From Epinephelus fuscoguttatus (lineage: Eukaryota > Chordata > Actinopteri > Perciformes > Serranidae), in assembly GCF_011397635.1 (NCBI RefSeq), contig NC_064771.1, forward strand, positions 14,385,379-14,449,378: DNA of 64,000 nt. Direction: 5' to 3'. The notes under the pieces are model-generated. The model was not told the origin of the DNA. It ran no database searches and saw only the letters and a list, made by a program, of their open reading frames with translations. Below are positions 1 through 10,849 of the stretch, one piece after another. A program made the position numbers and the translations under genes. How positions within the stretch are numbered: position 1 is the first letter of the stretch; every line of letters begins with the position of its first letter.

Positions 1-53
1 AGTGACATAGCCTATCACCTGTGTGTGCAGCTTGAGTTGACTGCCTTAACGAG

Positions 54-1529
54 TTGCAAGTGTCGCTCCGTTTTCTCCACTTTCCCTCTGAGGAACCACC
101 AGCCGGTTCGAAACGTCAGGGAAGCCTGGCCTCTATCGGAACGTTTTGTCAACCGTTGTTTTTTGTTTGTTTGTTTTTTTGCAATTGGCACATTTTAACA
201 TCACTAGACCCACAGTTGGTTTTTAAATTAATTGATTAAAAGTTAAGTTTTAGCATACCCGGAGCACCACTTGAGGACCACACTGCCTTTTAAACACCCC
301 GCGACCCGGGGTAGGACACAGATCGGGTTGAAGGCACACAAGAGAACTTTTTATGCTGTTGGCTGGACATAACCTGCACATCCCAAGGAATGTCTTACAG
401 GACCTCCAGAGACCACATGGCCAGACAGGCCGGACCACACTGGAGGCCGGAGCATCACAGCAGCAGCAGCTGGACTCAGGCGGGACGCTCACACACGGGT
501 GGTACAATGGTGGGGGTTGACAGACACCAGTGTGGGCGAGGCCAAGGAGAGTGGAGTAGGCCCACAGCTGAACACCATAGGCCTCCACATAATCCTCCTA
601 GACGAGGCAGAAGCAGGGACAGAATTATACACAGGCCTACCAGAACTGATAACACACACACACTCTACAAGAACACTACACAGCCACCATCACCACACTC
701 ACCAACATGCAGGGTAACCAACTCGCTCTTAGCGAAGTGGCTAACTGGGCCCAAAAACAATATTGAGCCAGATTGGACCCTGAAACCATAAACAGAACCC
801 GCTCACTTCTCTTCCACACATCCAGCCAATCATCATCATCACCTTCCACTTCATCACCACAATGTTCTCGCTCTTCCTCTCCCTCCTCTGAACATTCCAT
901 GTACTCACCTTCACAATCCTTTTCACAGCCAGTGGACCCTGAAGTACTCAGCAACAGACTTCAGGGCCACACAGGGGGAGAGAAACTGAACCTGGGGGAC
1001 CATGCTCAGTTTCCTGCCCTGCCCAACAGGGGGCATCCCCAACTGGCCCCTGAGGGTAACAGACCTACAACAGAACAAAGTGGGATGCTCACAGGGACAA
1101 GGCGGGAAATGGAAGCTCTCTATGGGCATAAATAACAGAGACCAGGACCCACATAACACATCCACTAAACAATTAAGAGCAGTCTATAGGAAGGCCAGAT
1201 TCACCTTTCCTAATGCTGAAATCAAATTTCCCATCATCAATTTTTCAACACACCTCCCCCCAGAACAACGTCAGAATTTAACAACCATTAATGATTACAT
1301 CCGTTCACACTTACCTCACCAACCACTTCCACAGCATCTTTTCAGGACCACCCAGGACAATATCCACTGGACCCCGGAAACTGCTGGCAAGGTCTTCTCC
1401 CACTGGTGCAAACAAGAGCGGAGGGAACCTGGATCAGGTAACTCAATAGCAGACAACCTTATGGTCTTAACGAACGCCTCCTCACACACAACTAACAGTT
1501 CTCTTTCTCTTTCACAGCCCAGTTCCTGA
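54..1529 (+). mobile_element. Retroelement ORF fossil with SGNH-hydrolase-like end
   Basis: Overlapping plus-strand coding-like stretches, rich in Ser, Thr, Pro and His, run from about 390 to 1430. Near 1190-1400 the translation has a Pro-Ile-Ile-Asn block and then a Asp-x-x-His-Trp block (DNIHW, about 1355-1369). These resemble the late blocks of SGNH-type esterase domains found in ORF1 or polyproteins of some fish retroelements. No reverse transcriptase, long terminal repeats or poly-A tail are visible in the window. The element is broken and its left end may lie outside. The exact family cannot be given by eye; a non-LTR element is my first guess. Confidence 0.4.
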
Positions 1530-1540
1530 TACAATATACA

Positions 1541-2374
1541 GTACAGTACATTCAACACACAATTGTCAACAAAGATTAAATACATGAAAAGCTCATCTCC
1601 ATCTCCTTTTTTCTCGGTTGTATACAAGGTTCAATACATACTGGATCATATTGCATACTCTGGTCTAATTCATCATGGCATCCTGTATATACATCCTGAG
1701 CTGCACCTCTGTTCATTTGGTTTATAATTGAAAGACAACACACCAAAATACCAAATAACAACTTATATCAATTTGATTAAATACAAATTTCTTTCTTTTT
1801 TTGGTGTTTTTTTTTTTTTAAATGTATTTTGACTTTGGTTTGCATCTTTTGTCTTTAACTTTTTTTTAATAAGTGGTATAGGACCCCATTTTATTTGTCT
1901 GTTTGAAGTTCTGGCTGCACTAGTTACCTGTCAGGGGCTGGTGACATCAGATGGTGAGGTGAATAATCTAATAACCTACTTTTATGATAAGATAACATTC
2001 TTTGGTACATATAAATGCAATTTTGGGGTGATTGGCTTATTTACATTAATAATGGCAAACACATATATACATGCCTTTTGGATTTTTCATTCCTTATTCC
2101 ATGCCCGCCTATAATTCATGTGTGTTTAGGTGTATGCATTTTTTAAAAGGAGCAAGGTGCTGATGAAATCTTTGCTGCATTGTGTGCAGCAACCAAAGAT
2201 CATCCAATTTTTTTTATTAAGCTACTAGATAGGCAGGTCTATCATACCAAAATGTAAACTAGAGACATAGAGGAAGTCAAAAATACCAAAATTGTTTGGT
2301 CCCTTTAAATGATACCAATTTGTGAAAATTAGCCCCTTGGCCCCTGGACTATTTTTTTAAACAAGATTCTTACA
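1541..2374. other. Intergenic, AT-rich, no gene seen
   Basis: AT-rich sequence with T-runs around 1795-1870. No supported coding region, RNA gene or clear repeat boundary is visible. Confidence 0.5.
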
Positions 2375-2555
2375 TGACTTTTTTGCCTTTATTAGATGGG
2401 ACAGGATGAGTGTGAAAGGGGAGGAGAGTGGTGACCACATGCAGCAAAGGGCCACAGGTTGAACTTGAACCTACGGCCACTGCAGCAAGGACACAGCCTT
2501 TGTACATGGGGCACCTGCTCTACCAGGTGATGCTGGGTGGCCCATTCACCAGCTA
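2375..2555 (-). mobile_element. tRNA-derived SINE-like repeat
   Basis: On the minus strand the head reads like a tRNA promoter. An A-box-like CACCTGGTAGAGCAGGTG lies near 2510-2530 and a diverged B-box-like GTAGGTTCAAGTTC near 2460-2475. This is followed by the GGCCCTTTGCTGCATG body of a repeat that I associate with many fish genomes. The copy is diverged and has no clear target-site duplication. Confidence 0.55.
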
Positions 2556-2576
2556 ACTTTAATGTTAAAATACACA

Positions 2577-3663
2577 AGTATCATAACAACAACAGCACTC
2601 ATTATGCCACATGATCTCTTTCATAGCGATTTATACTGCAGTATATTAAAGGATTATCATCATCATCACCACAAACTGGATGGCTGCATTGGCAAAATGA
2701 AAAAAGTATTTTTCAGTTTTTAAAAAAATGCAAAATATAATTTAAAAAAAATTTTTTTTTCTTCATTGGGAGATGTGTTTTACTTTTTATATTTCATAAA
2801 ACTGAAGGATTAAATTCTAAACCCAAATGACTTGATAAGAGGGACTATCACTAAACTGACATCTCATAAGCAGATCGCTTTATTTTTCTTTTCTTTTTTT
2901 TAATATTTAAATAACCTCAATAATAAGAATAATTAGCAGAATATTTATAATAAGTTACATAAAATGTAAATCAATGTATTAAGATAGGTACCACCACTGC
3001 GTTTTATTCTATATGTGAAATATGTGCTTTACTGAAACATTCATGTCACTGCTGTTCATTTTGGGTGAATGTAAACTCACAGAGTGCCAAATGTGTGATA
3101 ATGAAAAGCAGTGCACACTTTATAGAGAGACATCTTCCCACTGTCTAATTAAAGTGATGACTGAAAATGACAAAAATATAAAAAGTAAAATCACAATACA
3201 GAACACATAAGTTCAGACTACCAAATAAAAAACATAGAATTTCTCCAGTGGTGCTGCTTTTCAAGGTCGTGTCTGTAGTAAAGGAGGAAGAGCGGCCTCT
3301 GCTGGTGAGTGTTGATAATGAAAAGCTTACAGCACCGGGTATTCCCAGGCGGTCTCCCATCCAAGTACTGACCCGGCCCGACCCTGCTTAGCTTCCGAGA
3401 TCGGACGAGATCGGGCGTGTTCAGGGTGGTATGGCCGTAAGCAAGAGAGGCTGCTGCAAACAAACTATTTAAAGATGGTAAAGCAACACTTACAGTTCTA
3501 AAAGTTGTTAAATATGGCTAACAATAATCTAATTTTCATTAAGTCAACAAATCTCATGAAAACACTAAAACCACCCATGAATTAAAACACATGAACACGC
3601 ACGCTGTAGTTCATTTGAAGTAAATGTAATCTTACTAGAGGGCGTGTTTTTCACTTAGTTCAC
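2577..3663 (-). repeat. 5S-bearing inverted repeat, arm A
   Basis: This segment is the reverse complement of about 4800-5822 (arm B). Matching landmarks are a CA-rich/TCATCATCATC block (2652-2668 against 5732-5748), a stretch ending in a poly-T/poly-A tract, the 5S gene, and the motif TTTTCACTTAGTTCACCA (3649-3666 against its complement at 4807-4824). Copies differ by scattered substitutions and small indels, so they are related but not identical. The arm carries 5S gene A. Confidence 0.8.
3323..3442 (-). rRNA. 5S ribosomal RNA gene, copy A
   Basis: A full 120-nt 5S sequence reads leftwards, from GCTTACGGCCATACC to GGTGCTGTAAGCTT. The internal pol III promoter is present (A box AGCTAAGCAGGGTCG, C box GTACTTGGATGGGAGACC). 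It is followed by a TTTT terminator, and TTTAAATAG lies about 30 bases upstream of the start. It carries the ...GAACACGCCC... variant, shared with copy D. Confidence 0.93.
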
Positions 3664-3715
3664 CAATTATTAATGTAACATTATGCTGCTACACACACAC
3701 ATTCACCTATTTCTG

Positions 3716-4105
3716 TATGATTTAAGTTAAGATAAGATATACTTTATTGAAAATTCAAGTATCACAGCAGCACAAGACAAAATCAAAGGACATTAAATAG
3801 AATAAGATTAAAGAAAAAAAATGAAAAAATAAAGATAATAATAGATAAATAAAAGATAAAATAAAACTGCTGCATCAGATGAATAAAGTGACTAAAAATG
3901 GCAGACAAAGTGTTGAATGAAATAAAGTGACAGGTGGCAGATAAAGTGTCATATTGGACGGATGCAAGATAACTCTGTTCAGAGCTAAATGTAGCTTAAG
4001 CCAAACCGCTGTTGTACAGTCTGATGGTGGTGGGCACAAAAGAGCGTCTCAATCCTTCAGTTCTGCTCCTGGGTTGGATGATCCTTTGGCTGAATGAGCT
4101 GCCCA
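3716..4105. mobile_element. Retroelement tail in the A-B spacer
   Basis: The block begins with AAGATATACTTTATTGAAA, the complement of the TCAATAAAGT-type 3' end common to fish LINE-like elements. It continues into a segment reading CTGATGGTGGTGGGCACAAA. It is absent from the corresponding place in the other arms, so it probably inserted after the inverted repeats formed. The family is not resolved. Confidence 0.45.
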
Positions 4106-5822
4106 TTTAAACACACATTAACTTATTATTATGTCACTTCTAATACAGTGTGTCAGCAGATGGCACTTTAGCAACAATTTAGGTTTTTCAGACACAGAAA
4201 GATGCAACAACATCATCTTTTTCACTGTCACTTTAATTTCACATTACTGCTGGTATCATTTACTCCCATTCACCTCCTTAAGGTAAATATAACCATAATA
4301 TCTATGCACTGAACAAGTCCACTTTCCTCGTCAATCTGCACTCTCTGTGGCTGTTTGTATGTTTATTTCAAGATTATTCAACAGCAATGAAACTTAACAA
4401 ACTGCATTTATCGGCTACATTTTCTTTCAGATTTTTCATGCACTGTAAGCAGGTTTACTTGAACAGATACAAACAATAAATTATACTTTAATAGACTTTT
4501 GCCTTTCATGATTTCTTTGCAGTGGTGGCACCTCGAGTACAGCAGGCTACTGAAGTACAGTTTTGACATAGGCTACTTGTACATTGCTTGACTGTTTCTA
4601 CTTTATGTTAGGCTACTTTATACTTCTAATTCAAAACAGTTCAGAGGGAAATATGATGCTGTTTTGCTTTATTACATTTCTCTGACAGCTAAAGTCAGTT
4701 TACCAATTGGGATTTTACATTTAAACATATGATGAGCATCTAAAACATGATGCATTGTTATAGATTTAACTACCCTCTTTGTTACCATCAGTGTGTTGAT
4801 AACTGGTGAACTAAGTGAAAAACACGCCCTCTAGTAAGTTCACATTTACTTCAGATGAACTACAGTGTGTGTGTTCGTGTGTTTTAATTCACGGGTGGTT
4901 TTAGTGTTTTCATGAGATTTGTTGACTTAATGAAAATTAGATTATTGTTAGCCATATTTAACAGCTTTTAGAACCGTAAATGTTGCTTTACCATCTTTAA
5001 ATAGTTTGTTTGCAGCAGCCTTTCTCGCTTACGGCCATACCACCCTGAATACGCCCGATCTCGTCCGATCTCGGAAGCTAAGCAGGGTCGGGCCGGGTCA
5101 GTACTTGGATGGGAGACCGCCTGGGAATACCCGGTGCTATAAGCTTTTCATTATCAACACTCACCAGCAGAGGCCGCTGCTCCTCCTTTACTACAGACAC
5201 GACCTTGAAAACCAGCACCACTGGAGAAATTCTACATGTCTTTTACTTGGCTGTCTGAACTGTATGTGTTCTGTATTGTGATGATTTTACTTCTTATATT
5301 TTCGTCATTTTCAGTCATCACTTTAATTAGACAGTGGGAAGATGTCTCTGACATAAATATGTTAGTTAAGCACATATTTCACACATACAGAATAAAATGC
5401 AGTGGTGGGACCTATCTTAATACATTTATTTAACTTTCATGTAACTTATTATAAATATTCTGCTAATTATTCTTATTATTGAGGTTATTTAAATATTAAA
5501 AAAAGAAAAGAAAAATAAAGCGATCTGCTTATGAGATGTCAGTTTAGTGATAGTCCCTCTTATCAAGTCATTTGGGTTTAGAATTTAGTCCTTCAGCTTT
5601 ATTATATATAAAAAGTAAAACACATCTCCCAATGAAGAAAAAAAAATAAATTTAAATTATATTTTGCATTTTTTTAAGAACTGAAAAATACTTTTTTCAT
5701 TTTGCTGATGCAGCCATCCAGTTTGTGGTGATGATGATGATAATCCTTTAATATACTGCAGTATAAAACGCTATGAAAGAGATCATGTGGCATAATGAGT
5801 GCTGTTGTTGTTATGATACTTG
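4105..5822 (+). repeat. 5S-bearing inverted repeat, arm B
   Basis: The left half (about 4105-5480) is the reverse complement of arm C (about 5960-7349), and the right half (4800-5822) is the reverse complement of arm A. Landmarks shared with arm C include the start AAACACACATTAACTTATTA (about 4110), mirrored by TAATAAGTTAATGTGTGTTT near 7331-7350, and a CTCGAGGTGCCACCACTGC block near 6928-6946. The arm carries 5S gene B. Confidence 0.8.
5027..5146 (+). rRNA. 5S ribosomal RNA gene, copy B
   Basis: A full 120-nt 5S sequence with intact A box, intermediate element and C box. TTTAAATAG lies at 4997-5005, 30 bases before the start, and TTTT ends the gene. It has ...GAATACGCCC... like copy C, and a unique ...GCTATAAGCTT end where the others read GCTGTAAGCTT. 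That change falls in the terminal stem, so pairing there is slightly weakened. Confidence 0.93.
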
Positions 5823-5959
5823 CGTTGTTCCACACACTCCCAGTCATATTTAGCCATGCACATACTGGAGTTTTGTTTTTAAGGCCTCTGCCACTTTGTT
5901 GCTCTAACTAGAGAGGAATGGAATTTCATTTGTGCTTTGTGCACCAATGACTGTAACAC

Positions 5960-7349
5960 CCCCCCTCTTATTTTACGTGAAATAACCCCAATAATAAGAA
6001 TAATCAGAAGAATAATTCAATAATTCAAGAATAATTCATAGCAAGTTACATGAAAGTTAAATAAAGGTATTAAGATAGGTCCCACCACTGCGTTTTATTC
6101 TGTATGTGTGAAATATGTGCTTAACTAACATATTTATGTCAGAGACATCTTCCCACTGTCTAATTAAAGTGATGACTGAAAATGACGAAAATATAAGAAG
6201 TAAAATCACAATACAGAACACATAAAGTTCAGACGGCCAAGTAAAAGACATGTAGAATTTCTCCAGTGGTGCTGGTTTTGAAAGTGGTGTCTGTGGCAAA
6301 GAAGGAGCAGCGGCCTCTGCTGGTGAGTGTTGATAATGAAAAGCTTACAGCACCGGGTATTCCCAGGCGGTCTCCCATCCAAGTACTGACCCGGCCCGAC
6401 CCTGCTTAGCTTCCGAGATCGGACGAGATCGGGCGTATTCAGGGTGGTATGGCCGTAAGCAAGTGATGAAGTTGCACACTAACTATTTAAAGATGATGAA
6501 ACAATATTAACATTCAAAAGTCTGTTAAACACAGCTAACACTAATCTATAAGTTTCATTAAGTCAACAAATCTCATGAAAACACTAAAACCACCCATGAA
6601 TTAAAACACACGAACACACACACTGTAGTTCATTTGAGGTAAATGTGAACTTACTAGAGGGCGTGTTTTTCACTTAGTTCACCATTTATTGACACACTGA
6701 TGGTAACAAAGAGGGTAGTTAAATCTGCTCATCATATGTTTAAATGTAAAATCCCAATTGGTAAACTGACTTCAGCTGTCAGAGAAATGTAATAAAGCAA
6801 AACAGCATTATATGTTCCTCTGAATTGTTTTGAATTAGAAGTATAAAGTAGCCTAACATAAAGTAGAAACAGTCAAGCAATGTACAAGTAGCCTATGTTA
6901 AAACTGTACTTCAGTAGCCTGCTGTACTCGAGGTGCCACCACTGCAAAGAAATCATGAAAGGCAAAAGTCTATTAAAGTATAATTTATTGTTTGTATCTG
7001 TTCAAGTAAACCTGCTTACAGTGCATGAAAAATCTGAAAAAAAATGTAGCTGATAAATGCAGTTAAGTGTCATTGCTGTTGAATAATCTTGAAATAAACA
7101 TACAAACAGCCACAGAGAGTGCAGACTGACGAGGAAGGTGGACTTGTTCAGTGCATAGATATTATGGTTATATTTACCTTAAGGAGGTGAATGGGAGTAA
7201 ATGATACCAGCAGTAATGTGAAATTAAAGTGACAGTGAAAAAAAAGATGTTGTTGCATCTTTCTGTGTCCGAAAAAACTGAATTGTTGCTAAAGTGCCAT
7301 CTGCTGACACACTGTATTAGAAGTGACATAATAATAAGTTAATGTGTGT
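5960..7349 (-). repeat. 5S-bearing inverted repeat, arm C
   Basis: This is the reverse complement of about 4105-5480 (arm B). Its right end, near 7349, stops where the msrb1 3' UTR begins. It carries 5S gene C. The flank between about 6480 and 6560 is more diverged than the rest of the arm. Confidence 0.8.
6341..6460 (-). rRNA. 5S ribosomal RNA gene, copy C
   Basis: A complete 120-nt 5S sequence on the minus strand with intact internal control regions, a TTTT terminator and the upstream TTTAAATAG. It has the ...GAATACGCCC... variant seen in copy B. It points toward copy B (tail to tail). Confidence 0.93.
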
Positions 7350-7411
7350 TTAAATATGAGGTATTGAAGGAATTTAAGATATTGCAGAGGTGTGGTCCTG
7401 TCACTGTGTCA

Positions 7412-7493
7412 CAGGCTGGTCAAAGATTCTTCAGTGGACAGGACGTCCTTCTCAGGCCTTTCTCCCGTTCACGTCACCCACTGACCCGACCTG
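7412..7493 (-). promoter_or_regulatory. msrb1: SECIS element of msrb1
   Basis: On the minus strand the msrb1 3' UTR can fold as a form-2 SECIS. The 5' quartet UGAC (7476-7473) is followed by the helix strand GUGAACGGGA. Next comes an apical AAA (7461-7459) and a small CCU/AGG stem. The opposing strand UCCUGUCCAC then leads to the 3' quartet UGAA (7433-7430). The long helix has one A-C mismatch and one G-U wobble. A lower helix CAGGUC/GACC closes the base. SECIS elements recruit SBP2 and the Sec elongation factor so that UGA is read as selenocysteine. The fold was worked out by hand. Confidence 0.7.
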
Positions 7494-7555
7494 ATCACAG
7501 TTCCTGGACTGAGCAGCAGATACAGCAGCTGGAGTGGAAAGTCAAAGCTCGCTCT

Positions 7556-8913
7556 TTACTGCTTGTCCTTACCTGGGATGGAGACAAAAGAGAAATACAT
7601 ATATGAAGTCAGAAAAATGTAGATTCACAATTATACAAAAACTAACAGCTTTTAGAACCATAAATGTTGCTTTACCATCTTTAAATAGTTTGTGTGCATC
7701 TGTTTTTCTCGCTTACGGCCATACCACCCTGAACACGCCCGATCTCGTCCGATCTCGGAAGCTAAGCAGGGTCGGGCCGGGTCAGTACTTGGATGGGAGA
7801 CCGCCTGGGAATACCCGGTGCTGTAAGCTTTTCATTATCAACACTCACCAGCAGAGGCCGCTCTTCCTCCTTTACCACAGACACCAAAGAAAAGCAGCAC
7901 CACTGGAGAAATTCTATGGTTTATATTTGGTCGTCTGAACTTATGTGTTCTGTATTGTGATTTTACTTTTTATATTTTTGTCATTTTCAGTAATCACTTT
8001 AATTAGACAGTGGGAAGATGTCTCTGTAAAGTGTGCACTGCTTTTCATTATCACACATTTGGCACTCTGTGAGTTTACATTAGCTTGAAATGAACTACAG
8101 TGTCACACACTTTGGAGGGTTCTCCTTATTTTCTACTTTTGTCTAAAAATACTACCCTGGGTATTAAAGGAATATTTCCCCAATTGACCATTTGTATATC
8201 AATTACTCATCTCATGTTATGTTGAATTCATAGAGGACAGGCAACCCTTTCTGACAGGTAACTGAATTTGAAGTAAAACTTATCGATGCTCTCTTCAGAG
8301 ACAGTAGTGCTTAAATACCTCTGGCCTGCACACCTGCCGATGCCTGTGTTCCTCTTACCTTTGTTGGGGACAAACTTGAGCGAGTGACTGAATATTCAAA
8401 ACCGTGACACTCCTTCCTCTGGGCCGTCATTTACAAACTCGTGGCCTAGCCCGTTGCCACACTTGCCACACAGAACCTGCGTACATGAAGCACAGTCACA
8501 TCAACTTCCTGTGTCACATCCTGATGGAACAGGTGCCAATTAAAACCATGTGACCGATGCAGCAGCAGTGAAACAATCAGGGTTCAGAAGACCCTGACCT
8601 TGTAGGCAGTGAGAGTCTCCATCATCTTGGTGACACTGTCCTCTCTGATGGTCTCGGTGAAAGCCGGCCAGGGAGACGAGTGGGCGAACTTGGACCGACT
8701 GGCGAACAGTGGATGGTTACAGTTGGAACACACATATATACCTGCAGGAACAGTTAGTTTTAAGAGTTGTTGCATTTTTTTCATATCGTTTCTGAGACAC
8801 AGAGGGGAGACTGGGGCATGCTTTTCACTCTCCATATTCCTCTGGCATAAATTGTGATAGAATATTTTAACCAGCAGCAAATGGAAGGTAAAGGTCTAGG
8901 CTATACAAATGTG

Positions 8914-8965
<52 letters not shown>

Positions 8966-10597
8966 CATATTTATAATGTGTGTTTAATGTACAGAAAAGC
9001 ATTCTAAAATTAGATGATTTGTCATTAAAGTTACATTGTGCCAACCAGCCACATCGCAGGGTTGCTTGACACTGTTAAAATGCTATAGTTACAAACAAAC
9101 AAACAAACAAAAAAACATTTAATCGAACAAGATCCAGAAAACATGAACATTTAATAGAATACCTCCTCATTTAAAAAAACAGCAACAAATATTTTCAAGA
9201 AATTCAAGGGTAGGAATATTTAAATAATTAGATCATAGTTATAGATTTTATTTAATAATAATTAATATAATATATACATATAATAATATAGTAAAAATAT
9301 ATTGTTTTTTATTTTTATTATTATTCAAAATAATAATAAAAAACAATATAAACAATATAAACAATCTAAAATATAAAAAACAATATAAATGTATTTTTTA
9401 AATCTTTAAATGTAGTCTTAATATCTTAAAATACAGTTACAGTTGCAATTGTTACTGTTAAAATTTGATAGCACATGTGCCAACCATAGAAATAAAAATA
9501 AAATAAAATTCTCATTCTATTTCTTTGGTGCTAACCAACAGTGCACACATCTCATCCAACTTAATGATAAAATTATGTTAGCCACCTCCCCTCACTGATC
9601 ACACACTTATAAACTTATATCAAACTGTAGCTGATTCCTATGACTATTATTAACTAAGAGTAACACATTTTCAATATCTCTATGTGACACAGTTTTACAA
9701 TACAAAAGGTTTACAGTCTAACCTCGCCAAAAAAATTTACTTTATGCTACAGTCTCTGTGACCTTTGAAGGACCAGAAAATAGCTGTGTCTCACATTTAC
9801 TAATAACAATTTAATAGGCCAATTGGGTCCAATTTTTCTTTCTTTGTAATACTCAATACATTTATCTCTACTGAATGATTGCTGACTGAATAAGTGAATA
9901 ATAACAATACTAAATTACTGAATTTCCCCTTGAGGATTAATAAAGTATATAAAAATAAAATAAAATTAAAATTAAACTTCAATCCCCCCCTGAGGAGGGG
10001 AAAAATCAGTCTTTGGTTGAAGAGCTGAAAACTTGTCAACACAAAGGCCATAACATGTGATGATGGGGTCCAAAATGGTTTATCATAAGAGGCCACAGGC
10101 CAAAAAATAAAATAAAAAAGGTTAGAAACATTGTAATAGGGTCATTTTACTTAAATATACCACAAGACTATGGCTAGTTGGTTTTAAATATGAAACAAAA
10201 TTATATTACTGTTGTATTTTTTACAGTAATCATGACTAACAGCTTTATTGCGATTATTACTATTACTATTTCTGTTAGACAGGTCACTTAAATCTTACAA
10301 ACCTTAATTATTATGGTGTAAAAAAGAGAAATATCCTCACATACTGTATTGTCAGACCACGTGCCCCTCCTCTCTACTCATCACCATGATATTGCACAAT
10401 AACCGAATAACAATTCTTCATTAAAGAATCTCATGTGAAGCCAACATAATAAACGAAATGTAAATGTTGTCCTATATAATCCAGACTAAAGGCAGGTTAC
10501 ATCACTTCACTGCTGACCGAACAGCAGCCACAGCCTGCTCACCTGGTTTGAAATGATCCTTGTAGACCTCACCGCCAAAGAATTTACAGAAAGACAT
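7556..10597 (-). CDS. msrb1: Methionine-R-sulfoxide reductase B1 (selenoprotein R)
   Basis: MsrB1 reduces methionine-R-sulfoxide in proteins of the cytosol and nucleus. Four minus-strand coding exons join in frame: 10543-10597, 8599-8741, 8359-8476 and 7556-7572, giving 110 residues including selenocysteine (human is 116). The start is [16 protein letters not shown]. The zinc-binding pairs are C23/C26 (YVCSNC) and C69/C72 (LCGKCG). The core has [10 protein letters not shown] and [10 protein letters not shown]. The catalytic residue is an in-frame TGA at 8398-8396 ([12 protein letters not shown], Sec93), and the end is FVPNKGKDKQ. The last coding piece is only 17 bases, after a CATCCCAG acceptor. 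Because of the TGA, standard gene finders would cut the protein short. Intron 3 contains 5S gene D in antisense orientation. Fish often have two msrb1 paralogs, and I cannot say which this is. Confidence 0.93.
7644..8097 (+). repeat. 5S-bearing repeat, arm D, inside msrb1 intron 3
   Basis: This copy runs from CTAACAGCTTTTAGAACC to the segment with CACACATTTGGCACTCTG, matching arm B around 4955-5340 and the reverse complement of arm A near 3057-3130. It lies wholly between msrb1 exon 4 (ends 7572) and exon 3 (starts 8359), opposite to the direction of msrb1. Confidence 0.8.
7711..7830 (+). rRNA. 5S ribosomal RNA gene, copy D
   Basis: A complete 120-nt 5S sequence with intact A and C boxes, upstream TTTAAATAG and a TTTT terminator. 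It has the ...GAACACGCCC... variant of copy A. It is transcribed away from copy C and antisense to msrb1, within that gene's third intron. Confidence 0.93.
8396..8398 (-). other. msrb1: Selenocysteine codon (TGA) of msrb1
   Basis: TGA lies between CGG-TTT and ATA-TTC in exon 3, exactly where all MsrB1 selenoproteins have Sec. The frame remains open on both sides and closes at the spliced TAA, and a SECIS-like fold follows in the 3' UTR. Confidence 0.93.
8742..10542 (-). other. msrb1 intron 1: microsatellite and LINE-like tail
   Basis: It contains a (CA)n tract at about 8916-8957, long AT-rich simple sequence at 9090-9480, and at about 9905-9975 a TTTCCCCTTGAGGATTAATAAAG-type tail followed by AAAAT repeats, as at the 3' end of L2-like LINEs. 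No exon is seen. Confidence 0.6.
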
Positions 10598-10760
10598 GTT
10601 GTGGTGTGTGCACGGAGCAGCTGAAGGTAAAATAAACCGTTATCTGTTTCAGTCTGTCTTCAAACGGCCGGACGCTCTCCGGTTTTTCCTCCTCTCGTGT
10701 GAAATGATCCTGGCTGGAGATTTACCGAGAGCTCCGCCCACTGCTGTTACCTGTATTTAC
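10598..10760 (-). promoter_or_regulatory. msrb1: Putative msrb1 promoter / 5' UTR
   Basis: Just upstream of the msrb1 start the sequence becomes locally CpG-rich (AAACGGCCGGACGCTCTCC) and has a CCGCCC-type GC box near 10733-10740. There is no clear TATA box. This would suit a housekeeping promoter; the assignment rests on position and composition only. Confidence 0.35.
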
Positions 10761-10849
10761 CACCAGATGTCAGTGTCTGACCACATTACCTGCAGGTGGA
10801 TGGATGGCACTCCAAGGAGGTATTTACTAGCCCTGTATTAGGAAAGTTC

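Noticed and set aside
5006-5281. Open frames across the 5S genes (also 3218-3463, 6057-6299, 7534-7938)
   Set aside because: They are translations of 5S rRNA genes and their flanks, repeated in each arm; not proteins.
8290-8358. Reading through the msrb1 exon 3 donor, which stays open for over 40 codons
   Set aside because: The GTAAGAGG donor and the spliced KGKDKQ ending at 7556-7572 match the known MsrB1 C terminus; the read-through tail resembles nothing in the family.
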